Part shown: piece by piece, positions 27,025 to 35,664 of the stretch | Numbering within the stretch: the first letter of the stretch is position 1 | How the letters are laid out: each line of letters begins with the position of its first letter | Assembly: GCA_020852715.1 (NCBI GenBank) | Contig: JADZAE010000071.1 | Location: 1 to 54,659, forward strand | DNA: 54,659 nt | DNA from: Deltaproteobacteria bacterium | GTDB lineage: Bacteria; Bdellovibrionota_C; UBA2361; SZUA-149; JADZAE01 | Direction of reading: 5' to 3' | Program-made: the position numbers and the translations under genes | The notes under the pieces: model-generated | Told to the model about the DNA's origin: nothing | Databases searched by the model: none | The model's input: the letters and a program-made list of their open reading frames with translations, nothing else

Positions 27025-29801
27025 TCAGCACCCTCCCGAGCTAAAAGCAGCGCGGCCTCAACAATTTCCCTGTAATCATCATACCAAACATAATCAGGAT
27101 TTGCCGGCCAAAAAATTTGCTTTTCGATTGCTTGCAAGATCTCTACAGTCTTTTCTTCAGCGCTGAGCAAAGTATCTTCGTCCCAAGACGCTTCTTCTAG
27201 TTTCAGCTCGGTGGCGGCACTGGAAATGGCAAGATAAGCAAGCTTGATATTTCTATCTTTTTTCTCGGCCCCAAGAAAAGCACGATACAATGGTAATTGT
27301 AAATCAATCCAATTCTTTCTGTAAAAATAGCTTTGCTTTAAATTCTTGCCGTTTTCACTAACCTTATAATCGATAATTAACCACCGCTTTAAGCTTTCGT
27401 TATAATCGACTCGATCAATACGACCATCCAAAGAAATGGTCGACGAAAGCCAAGGTAGTTCTAAATTTGCCGACGATAACGCATATTCGTTGTGCACTAT
27501 GCGCCAACCCTGCTTAACATGTTCAGTTTGCCATTTAGCAAATGCACGCAGCTTTTCCTCAAGCTGATAAATTTGCGCATATACAATGGCATAACTTGTC
27601 GGCCCAAACTGTGATTGATAAGTTTTTTCAGCTAAATCTACTAAATATTTACTAAGCTGCTCCTGATCTGAGCAATCCTTAAGAGCACTTTGGGCAAACC
27701 GACTAAAAATATCGTGCATCAGCGCGCCAATCTGCGCACCATCAAGCTCAAAATATTTATCAGTCGACGGTCGCAGTCTTAAAATATGTTTCAGATAAAA
27801 GCGGTAAGGACATTTTAGATAATCACCCAAGGCAGTAACAGCCAAGTGCGGAGGAAGACTAGTAGCTGCTGGTAAAAGTTTTTGCTTTTCCGATAATTTG
27901 CCGCTTTCTAAAAATGACTCCGTTTGTGCCGAAGTTGCTTCGTTATAAAACTGAAGGATTTGTTCAGCGCGATCCCGGGCATCAGGTAATAAAAGTAAGC
28001 GACTTAACAATAAACGCTCGGCTCCGGCGCTTTCTTTGCCGGCAATAATTCTTAGTTTCTTTTTACTCTTGAGCATAGTCAACAAAGCAAAGGCATCACG
28101 AGCAAAGCGCAGATCATTATCAAGTAACCCCAATTTTTGTCTTAAGTAGTTAGGTAAAAAGATATCGGCATTGACACTCTCCGGGAAAAACCCTTCATTA
28201 GCTCCCATCAGTACAGCAATCGGAGCATCATCGTGACTGAGCTCTAACCAACCAAGCACTTCTATTGCTTCCGCTTGGTCAGGTAGGGGCACTGTCTTAG
28301 TTCCTACCACCGCCAGAATGAGGGATAAAGTTTCGGCAAAAGATAAGCGCAAAGGAAAATCCCTTTCCAGCTGTAAAAGATTAAAAATCTCTCCTTCGAT
28401 TAGTAAACTCCCCTCATAAAGTAACGAGTCTTCACGGCAACTGCGCGCTAAGATAAGATCGCCATAAAGACAGGACAAAATCTGGCCTAATAAATCACAG
28501 CACTGCGCCAACGGCTTTTCTTCTTTATCAATTGCTCCTAATAAATTACGCAAAGCATTGTGCGCCTGAGAAAGAAGAACGTTATCGCTATGGGCAAGCT
28601 CACGCGAAAGGCTAATCACGGCCTGCAAATGTTGGGCCTGATATTTGTCCCAAGCTCCGAATAATAGAGCGGCAGAAACATTTTCGCTCTGCCTTTTTAA
28701 TTCTTTAAGCAAATATTTCTCGACGACCGGAAGGCGAATAAGGGCGGCGTAATCAACAAAACTTGAGCTACTGATGTAATTCCGTAGATGCTCAATAAAA
28801 ACAAATATTTCATTATATTTCATGGCCAAACCCAACGATGAGCGCATCGCTAGATTATTGCTTTTGCAAATATCTTCAATTGCCGGCAGTAGATTTTTAT
28901 CGGTGAAACCGACAACCAGTTGATCATTATCAATGTTGCGGCTTTCCTTAATGACATTTAACAGCGTTTGAGCTTGCGACGCCGGAGTAGTCGCCAGTAA
29001 AATATGCTCTTTGCTGAGGGGAAGATATTCATGCACCCATTTTTCGCTGAGCACGCAGCCATATTCATCAAAGCGCTGCCCATAATCTTCCGGTGCGAAA
29101 ACCAAACTATAACCTTCTGCCGGCAAGGCAGAAAATATCTGCTTGTAAAGGACATCAAGTTCGCTCAGCCCAACTAAAATAATCGTTTTCCCTTGGAGAC
29201 GCTCAGGATGCGTATGCAGTAAGCTTTGGGAAAGGCCAACAGAGTCGATCAGATTCCTTTTTTCAAGCTCCTGAAGATAGGCATTTTTCAATTTATCCAG
29301 CACAATCCAGCGCTGATCGGCTAATAAATCTTCTGAGCTCTCGCCCAGCTCAGCAATTTGCATAAAACTCACCCCGGCACCGGCAACTTCATCATATAGG
29401 CGGTCTAAATACTTTATTGTGCCCAGTTGCGCGATTAGTCCTTTATCTTTGTTGGCACCCAGGCCCAATAAAGCTAATTCATCAGCGGTAAGTTTTTCAA
29501 TCGCACATTGCCAAAGACAATATCGATGCCATTCACCCGCCAACGGTTTTGTTTGTTGACTGATGCGCGAAGGAAAACGACCAATGGTAGTAATTAATGG
29601 TGGTACAAAAGGAAGATTATTGCTCTGCGCATGATCGACAAAAAGTTCTAACAGACGTCGACCGGCTCGACTACCGGAAGTAATAAAAATTAAATGGCTT
29701 AAATCCAAGTCCTGATTGCGGATAAGTTTTTTTAGGACAAACTCGCAGACCGACTGGATGAAAGGTTGCTGCCAGTCAAGAAAAACTCTATTTATCAGCA
29801 T
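27021..29801 (-). CDS. addB: AddB-like nuclease subunit without Fe-S cysteines
   Basis: The 926-residue protein is related to AddB, the second subunit of the double-strand break-processing helicase-nuclease. The N-terminal Walker A position is degenerate (ITSGSRAGRRLLELF, no GKT). The C-terminal PD-(D/E)XK nuclease has ALGDYLKCPYRFYLKHIL (about 660), DGRIDRVDYN (about 790) and WLIIDYKVS (about 805). Firmicute AddB binds an iron-sulfur cluster with one Cys before and three after the nuclease motifs. Here only the LKCPY Cys remains and the C-terminal Cys-rich motif is absent, as in alphaproteobacterial-type AddB. The gene lies 27 bp after the ABC exporter gene and overlaps addA by 4 bp. Confidence 0.85.
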   Translation of the reverse strand: MLINRVFLDWQQPFIQSVCEFVLKKLIRNQDLDLSHLIFITSGSRAGRRLLELFVDHAQSNNLPFVPPLITTIGRFPSRISQQTKPLAGEWHRYCLWQCAIEKLTADELALLGLGANKDKGLIAQLGTIKYLDRLYDEVAGAGVSFMQIAELGESSEDLLADQRWIVLDKLKNAYLQELEKRNLIDSVGLSQSLLHTHPERLQGKTIILVGLSELDVLYKQIFSALPAEGYSLVFAPEDYGQRFDEYGCVLSEKWVHEYLPLSKEHILLATTPASQAQTLLNVIKESRNIDNDQLVVGFTDKNLLPAIEDICKSNNLAMRSSLGLAMKYNEIFVFIEHLRNYISSSSFVDYAALIRLPVVEKYLLKELKRQSENVSAALLFGAWDKYQAQHLQAVISLSRELAHSDNVLLSQAHNALRNLLGAIDKEEKPLAQCCDLLGQILSCLYGDLILARSCREDSLLYEGSLLIEGEIFNLLQLERDFPLRLSFAETLSLILAVVGTKTVPLPDQAEAIEVLGWLELSHDDAPIAVLMGANEGFFPESVNADIFLPNYLRQKLGLLDNDLRFARDAFALLTMLKSKKKLRIIAGKESAGAERLLLSRLLLLPDARDRAEQILQFYNEATSAQTESFLESGKLSEKQKLLPAATSLPPHLAVTALGDYLKCPYRFYLKHILRLRPSTDKYFELDGAQIGALMHDIFSRFAQSALKDCSDQEQLSKYLVDLAEKTYQSQFGPTSYAIVYAQIYQLEEKLRAFAKWQTEHVKQGWRIVHNEYALSSANLELPWLSSTISLDGRIDRVDYNESLKRWLIIDYKVSENGKNLKQSYFYRKNWIDLQLPLYRAFLGAEKKDRNIKLAYLAISSAATELKLEEASWDEDTLLSAEEKTVEILQAIEKQIFWPANPDYVWYDDYREIVEAALLLAREGAE

Positions 29802-29828
29802 AGACGTTTCCTGCTCTTTTGTTAGATT

Positions 29829-31649
29829 TCATTCAGGCAATGGCATAGACACAGAAGAATGCTCAGCATCTACTTGTGTTTTGATATTCTTCTCATAATC
29901 ATCCCAGGCACGGTAAAAGTGACCACGAGCATCAATTAACTCCTTAAAAGATCCCACCTCCAGCACCTGGCTTTGTGCCATAAAAATAATACGATCAAAT
30001 AAAGGAATAAGATTTAAGCGGTGACAAGAAGAGACGATCGTGCGGCTGGAAAAATGATAGAGCAAGCCCAGATAAATATCTTTTTCTGTTTTTGGATCCA
30101 GACTGGAAGTCGGCTCATCAAGCAAAATCAGTTCACGATTTCCCGCCCTGAGCAAGCCGCGAGCGAGCGCAACTCTCTGCTTTTCACCGACCGATAAATT
30201 AAGTCCCTTTTCCGCCAAGCTACTATATAGGCCAAGCGGTAACTTATTTAACACCGTGTCGAATTTACAGAGTGAGATGAAGAAAGAAATTTCTTTGGTA
30301 TCAAACTCTTCGCCCATGGTTAGGTTATAGAGGACATTTTCTGAGAATATTTCCGGTTCTTGTGGAATCAATAGGCAATTATCAATAAAGTCAGTCAGTG
30401 CCAGCGAGCTTTGTAAATCAGTAGATAGCGAATAAGAATCTGGCTGAATCAGCCCCCCGAGGACTTTAAGTAGAGTCGACTTGCCGCTACCGCTGGATCC
30501 AACCAAAGCGATTTTATCCCCACGGCGAAATTCAAAACGCACATTATTTAGACCAATCTTTTCACCAGCGACATAAGAAAAGTTAACCTTTTTGAAAGAA
30601 ACAGCATTCCAATTATTATTGAATAATCCGCAGCTGGTTTTTTCCGGCGTCCGCTCAGACTGTTCAATTATCTTCATGGCATCTTCATAAGCGGTAGAAG
30701 ATTCAATAAGGCCGCTGTAATAGCCGGTAAAGGAGCCGATCGCCTGAAAAATGCGATTTAAATAATCAAGCAACACATAAACCTCAGCAATGTTTATTGG
30801 CTGAGATTGTCCGCGAAACTTGCTAAAATAAACGCAAAGCACGGCCGAAGTAACTAAAGCCGAGCCGAAAGTTACTGAGCCCCATTTGAACTCCATGAAG
30901 CTGGCAATACGTTGCGACAATCTTAATCCTTCTATGCGCTGATCAGCTAAGTGCTTGCGCGCCGAAGATTCGACACTTAAAGTTTTAACCGTAACAATAT
31001 TGGAAAGATAATCAACCAAGATACGATTGAGCTTATTGTAAAAAATGTTGTTGCGGCGAATACGATCGGTAAGCTTATGATTAAAAAAGATCATCAAAGC
31101 AATAGTCAGTATCGAAATCGCCAAGACAATAAGCGAAATTTCCATATCCAAGGCGATGATGGCAATGCCGGCAAAAACAACTTTTACCGAGCATTCAATA
31201 ATCTGCCAAATATAAGTGCCGATCATGGCATCAACAGCGCCAACAGAACGATGGAGTTTGCTAAGATTCTCACCCGAGTGATGCTCCACATGCCAGCGCA
31301 AAGGAAAACGCATCAAGCAATTAAAAATTTTGCGCATGGTAAACATGCGAGCACAATAAGACACTCGACTTTGCACATAGCGCGCATAATGATGAAAACA
31401 GGTATAAAGAAGTCGCAACACAGTAAAGGCGGCAATACCCATAAACCCTTTTTCAAAGGCCTCGGCTGTTCCGCCCAGCGTAGCAAAAGCATTAAGCGTG
31501 TATCCGATCGCCCAAGGGACAAGTAAATCCAGAGAATAAGCGAAAAAAAACAAAACAATAAAAACAAATAATCGCGGTCTTTCTTCGCAGGTTGACTCCC
31601 AGGCTCCTTTGGTTAGGGCAAGAAAATTTTTTTTGGTATTTACTTTCAT
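29829..31649 (-). CDS. ABC exporter with fused membrane and ATPase domains
   Basis: The 606-residue half-transporter has a six-helix membrane domain (about 20-320, starting LFVFIVLFFFAYSLDLLVPW). A nucleotide-binding domain follows with Walker A GSSGSGKSTLLKVL (about 383), signature LSVGEKQRVALARG (about 489), Walker B ILLDEPTSSLD (about 510) and an SSCH switch. This is the MsbA-like (lipid or drug exporter) architecture. The LSVGE signature replaces the usual LSGGQ. The substrate is not deducible. It is the first gene of a close-packed set with the AddB-like, AddA-like and kinase genes; guaB lies 174 bp upstream. Confidence 0.85.
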   Translation of the reverse strand: MKVNTKKNFLALTKGAWESTCEERPRLFVFIVLFFFAYSLDLLVPWAIGYTLNAFATLGGTAEAFEKGFMGIAAFTVLRLLYTCFHHYARYVQSRVSYCARMFTMRKIFNCLMRFPLRWHVEHHSGENLSKLHRSVGAVDAMIGTYIWQIIECSVKVVFAGIAIIALDMEISLIVLAISILTIALMIFFNHKLTDRIRRNNIFYNKLNRILVDYLSNIVTVKTLSVESSARKHLADQRIEGLRLSQRIASFMEFKWGSVTFGSALVTSAVLCVYFSKFRGQSQPINIAEVYVLLDYLNRIFQAIGSFTGYYSGLIESSTAYEDAMKIIEQSERTPEKTSCGLFNNNWNAVSFKKVNFSYVAGEKIGLNNVRFEFRRGDKIALVGSSGSGKSTLLKVLGGLIQPDSYSLSTDLQSSLALTDFIDNCLLIPQEPEIFSENVLYNLTMGEEFDTKEISFFISLCKFDTVLNKLPLGLYSSLAEKGLNLSVGEKQRVALARGLLRAGNRELILLDEPTSSLDPKTEKDIYLGLLYHFSSRTIVSSCHRLNLIPLFDRIIFMAQSQVLEVGSFKELIDARGHFYRAWDDYEKNIKTQVDAEHSSVSMPLPE

Positions 31650-31823
31650 TACAAAATTACCGGCACGTGCTCACTTTATAGACTATTTACTATAGCTATT
31701 TAACAGTAAATCACTACAATTTGGCAATAAGCTAATATCCCACCAAGTAAAGAACTTATACCCGATAGTATTAGTCACAATTTGCCTATCGGAGGCATCT
31801 TAGCTGACCAAGATCGTGATCCC

Positions 31824-33332
31824 TTACTTGATGATCTCGCTCTCTGTTTCTTTCAGATACACATCATGACTACCGCCTTCGCGCAAAGTAAGCGGTGATA
31901 CCACGGCTAGCCGTGTATTCTGATGCATCTGTTTAATATTTAGGGCACCGCAATTACAGAAAGTTGCCTTAATCTTGGCAATTGCTAAATCTAAATTGTC
32001 GCTTAGTTTGCCAGCATAGGGCACGTAGCAATCTACACCTTCTTCAAAAACCGCCTTATCTTCTCCAATAACGTCGTATCTTTCCCAATTACGCGCACGA
32101 TTCGAACCCTCGCCCCAATACTCTTTGACGTATGTTACTCCACGCCTTAATTTGCGCGTCGGACTCTCATCAAAGCGCGCAAAGTATCTACCCATCATAA
32201 CAAAGTCAGCGCCCAGAGCCAGGGCAACAACGATGTGATAGTCCTGGGAAATTCCGCCATCTGAACAAATGGGTATGTAGTTCCCCGTTTTTTGCGCATG
32301 AGCATCACGAGCCTTGGCCACATCAAGGACAGCAGAGGCTTGGCCGCGGCCGATCCCTTTTTGCTCACGCGTAATACAAATCGAGCCGCCGCCAATTCCC
32401 ACTTTAACAAAGTCCGCTCCGGCCGAAACTAAGTAGTCAAAGCCATCGCCATCGACCACATTTCCTGCCCCAACTTTAACTTTGTCTCCATACTCTTTTT
32501 TAATCCACACCAGCGCATTTTTTTGCCACTCCGAAAAACCGTCAGAGGAATCGATGCAAAGCACATCGGCCCCGGCCTTAACCAGTTCGGGAACTCTTTC
32601 TTTATAATCGCGAGTATTAATGCCCGCACCGACTCGCAGACGTTTTTTCTCGTCAATCAGTTCGTAAGGATTCTTTTTATGTGAATCAAAGTCTTTACGA
32701 AAAACCAAGGAAACCAGGTTGCTGTCGTTATCAATTATCGGCAAACATTTAATACGATGTTCCCAAATCGCTGCGTTGGCTTCTTTCAAACTGACACCGT
32801 CTTTAGTAAGCATCAACTTAGCGTTGGGAACCATCAAGTCCACAACGGGAGTATTCATATCAAGGTGATCAATTCGGATATCATGAACAAATAAAATACC
32901 GTGCAATTTGCCATTGGCTCGACCTTGATCAGTAATGGGAATGGTAGAATGACCGGTATGATTACTAAGTTTCACCGCATCGCCTAATGTTGCTGTCGGC
33001 GGCAAATTCACATCGCTGGTCACAAATCCAGCTTTATATTTTTTCACGCGCCTGATCATTTCAGCTTCGCGTTCTATCGGCTGAGAACAATAGATAAATG
33101 ACAGGCCGCCATTACGCGCTAAGGCGATGGCCATTTTATCGTCAGACACAGACTGCATCAGCGCTGAGACGATAGGAATATTTAATTTTAATCCGACATC
33201 TTGCCCTTGTTTATAACGAACTAGCGGCGTGCTTAGGTCAACATTTTGCGGAATATGATTAACCGTAGTTAGACTAGGCAAAAGCAAATATTCGCTGAAG
33301 GTTCTCGATTCATCAGGAAGGATAATAGCCAT
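31824..33332 (-). CDS. guaB: IMP dehydrogenase, tritrichomonad-like type
   Basis: The enzyme oxidises IMP to XMP, the committed step to GTP, using NAD. The start is the ATG at 33332, preceded by AAAGGAG at ideal spacing; an upstream extension is not supported. The 502-residue protein has the full barrel with two CBS domains (about 95-220). The active-site loop is [18 protein letters not shown], placing the catalytic Cys at residue 319, the number used for the Tritrichomonas foetus enzyme. Further landmarks ([56 protein letters not shown]) match that type rather than the Escherichia coli one. The gene is single, with a divergent ABC gene upstream. Confidence 0.95.
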   Translation of the reverse strand: MAIILPDESRTFSEYLLLPSLTTVNHIPQNVDLSTPLVRYKQGQDVGLKLNIPIVSALMQSVSDDKMAIALARNGGLSFIYCSQPIEREAEMIRRVKKYKAGFVTSDVNLPPTATLGDAVKLSNHTGHSTIPITDQGRANGKLHGILFVHDIRIDHLDMNTPVVDLMVPNAKLMLTKDGVSLKEANAAIWEHRIKCLPIIDNDSNLVSLVFRKDFDSHKKNPYELIDEKKRLRVGAGINTRDYKERVPELVKAGADVLCIDSSDGFSEWQKNALVWIKKEYGDKVKVGAGNVVDGDGFDYLVSAGADFVKVGIGGGSICITREQKGIGRGQASAVLDVAKARDAHAQKTGNYIPICSDGGISQDYHIVVALALGADFVMMGRYFARFDESPTRKLRRGVTYVKEYWGEGSNRARNWERYDVIGEDKAVFEEGVDCYVPYAGKLSDNLDLAIAKIKATFCNCGALNIKQMHQNTRLAVVSPLTLREGGSHDVYLKETESEIIK

Positions 33333-33729
33333 GTTAAACTCCTTTAGGGATTGAAAGAACTGTTCTCTATAAATTTGGCCTTTGCTCTGTTCGTGAAGCG
33401 ATCTTGGCTTATTAGTAACAAACACGATATTCTCACTAGCATCGAGTAAGAATATTTTTTCCCGGCAGCGAAGACATTCAAATCAAAGCGCCAAACTTTC
33501 TAAATTGTAAGCAATTAAGGCTGTGCCTATAGTATTGTTCCTTATAAATATCAATAACTTAGGACTTCCAAGGGTATCTTTGCAGGATTATTTTAAGCAA
33601 AGTAGAAAAAGCTAAAAATATTAGCTATATAGGCCAGGCACAAGTTTTCTCGGCATTTGGCCGAAGAACGACTTTATATTATTTAGCGTCCTAGTTCTTT
33701 TTTTTATTTGTAGTTTTACCAGAGAGCAC
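33333..33729. promoter_or_regulatory. Divergent intergenic region between guaB and an ABC transporter gene
   Basis: The 397-bp AT-rich gap must hold promoters for guaB (minus) and the transporter gene (plus). AAAGGAG before guaB is clear. No confident promoter boxes, purine operator or RNA structure could be recognised. Confidence 0.3.
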
Positions 33730-35664
33730 ATGATTAGATTTAACACGCTTACCTTTGTCCGACTCTGGTATTTGACAGCTCCCTTTTTCTCTTTTCGCGT
33801 AAACTTTTCCGGCCTATTGGCCATACTGGCAACGGCATTTTATCTGCTTCTGGTCGGCTACGGAGAAACTTTCGTCTACCGATACTTTTGGAGATTTTGG
33901 AATTTCCTTGATCTGCGGGAAATTGCCATCCTTGTTTGGTTACCTTGGTTACTGGTTACCCTGGCCATTATTTTAGTAGCGGCTCTTTCTTTACTGCTGC
34001 CTTACTTTCTTTACCAGCGCTATAAAAAATATTTGCTTGTTGATATTCACTGGCAGGCTTGGATTTTACTGCTCTTACTTATTGCCTTTGCTATTGCTGT
34101 TTCTGCCATCAGCGCAAAAATCAATTATCTGGGTGGCGACTTTTTTACAGCTTTAGAAGTTAAAGAAGAGAGAGACTACCTGCGTAAGCTACTTTATTTC
34201 GTCATGGGCTTTGCATTGATCACGCCGATCAACGCTTTATACCGTTTTGTCGAAGAGCGCTTCGGCCTTTATTGGCGACGCTGGCTGAGCCACGAAATTC
34301 TGCGCGACTATTTCTCGGCTCGTGCCTATTATAAAATTGCCTATATCGAGGGCATTGATAATCCTGACCAACGTATTTCTGAAGATATTCGTAATTTTAC
34401 AGCCACATTTATTTCTTTGTTCGTGATTTTTACTAACGCCATACTTAATTTTTGTCTGTTTATTTATATCCTCTGGTCCATCTCAACTAACTTGATCTAC
34501 GCTGTGTTGTTTTACGCCTTTTTGGGATCCTTGATCACTTATCTCGTCGGCCGACCGTTGATTCAGTTAAATTTCTTGCAGCTGAAAAAAGAAGCTAATT
34601 ACCGCTATAAACTGGTCAACGTCCGTGACAACGCGGAATCAATCGCCTTTTTCCGTGGCGACAGGAAAGAGCTGACGCGCTCGCGGCAAAAACTAAAAAA
34701 AGCGATATCTAATCAGCAGCGCATCATCAAGCTTAACCTGAAGCTCAATATGCTACTCCATGGTTACAACAACTTGAAAATTGTTATCCCTGTTATGATG
34801 GTCGCCGGTCTCTATATGGACGGCACAATTAAATTTGGTCAGGTTTATCAGGCACAAGGCGCTTTTCTGGTGGTGCTTGATTCTCTTTCTATTTTTATCC
34901 AACATTTCGGCAGTATCTCGTCGCTAACCGCCATTATCACCCGTCTTGGTTCCTTCCGTGAAGGACTGTTCTTTGAGCGACCGACAGAGGCAAATGGCGG
35001 TGAAACAATCAAATCTTCGTTGGGCGGAACAATCACTTTTGATCAGGTCACTATTCTCACTCCCAAGCGCGATCAGGAATTAGTGCGCGATCTATCATTT
35101 ACTTTGGACTCTGGCGGTATGCTGATTAATGGGGCGAGCGGTAGCGGCAAGAGCTCCATCCTGCGCGCCGTATCCGGTTTATGGAACACCGGCTCAGGTA
35201 AAATCCAAAGGCCGGAATTAAGCAGCGCTATTTTCTTGCCGCAGCGCCCATACATGGTCATCGGCACACTAAGAAACCAGCTCTTATATGCTTCTTCTAT
35301 TCGTGGCATTTCGGACAAAGAACTGCGCACCGTCATGGAAGAAGTGGGCTTAGAAAGTGTACTAAAAAGAGTTAGTGGTTTAGGCACAACCAAAGACTGG
35401 TATAGTATTCTTTCCACCGGCGAACAGCAAAAGCTGGCTTTTGCCCGCCTGCTTATTGCCAAGCCGAAATATGCTTTCCTCGATGAAGCCACGACAGCCA
35501 TCGACGAAGAAAGCGAACAGCTGCTTTACGGAATTTTACAAAAGCGCCTCAGGGCATATATGAGCATTGGCTATCGGCCAAATTTATACAAATTTCACGA
35601 AAAGATTTTAAGATTAAAAGGTGATGGAGCTTGGGAAATCGAGACAAAAAAACATGGCAAATAG
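33730..35664 (+). CDS. SbmA/BacA-like ABC transporter with ATPase domain
   Basis: The 644-residue protein has an SbmA/BacA-like membrane domain (about 1-410), with helices starting near residue 30. Characteristic segments are YLGGDFFTALE, ALYRFVEERFGLYWRRWLS and NPDQRISEDIRNFT. A nucleotide-binding domain follows with Walker A GASGSGKSSIL, signature LSTGEQQKLAFARLL and Walker B YAFLDEATTAID. This is the YddA-type layout, which transports peptides, cobalamin or very-long-chain acyl compounds in different members. The substrate here is unknown. The gene overlaps the start of the secreted HEAT-repeat gene by 11 bp, suggesting that the two products work together. Confidence 0.88.
   Translation: MIRFNTLTFVRLWYLTAPFFSFRVNFSGLLAILATAFYLLLVGYGETFVYRYFWRFWNFLDLREIAILVWLPWLLVTLAIILVAALSLLLPYFLYQRYKKYLLVDIHWQAWILLLLLIAFAIAVSAISAKINYLGGDFFTALEVKEERDYLRKLLYFVMGFALITPINALYRFVEERFGLYWRRWLSHEILRDYFSARAYYKIAYIEGIDNPDQRISEDIRNFTATFISLFVIFTNAILNFCLFIYILWSISTNLIYAVLFYAFLGSLITYLVGRPLIQLNFLQLKKEANYRYKLVNVRDNAESIAFFRGDRKELTRSRQKLKKAISNQQRIIKLNLKLNMLLHGYNNLKIVIPVMMVAGLYMDGTIKFGQVYQAQGAFLVVLDSLSIFIQHFGSISSLTAIITRLGSFREGLFFERPTEANGGETIKSSLGGTITFDQVTILTPKRDQELVRDLSFTLDSGGMLINGASGSGKSSILRAVSGLWNTGSGKIQRPELSSAIFLPQRPYMVIGTLRNQLLYASSIRGISDKELRTVMEEVGLESVLKRVSGLGTTKDWYSILSTGEQQKLAFARLLIAKPKYAFLDEATTAIDEESEQLLYGILQKRLRAYMSIGYRPNLYKFHEKILRLKGDGAWEIETKKHGK

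Noticed and set aside
32095..32115. ATTCGAACCC stretch resembling a tRNA T-arm
   Set aside because: It lies inside guaB and the rest of a tRNA cloverleaf is absent. No tRNA, rRNA or tmRNA was found in the window.
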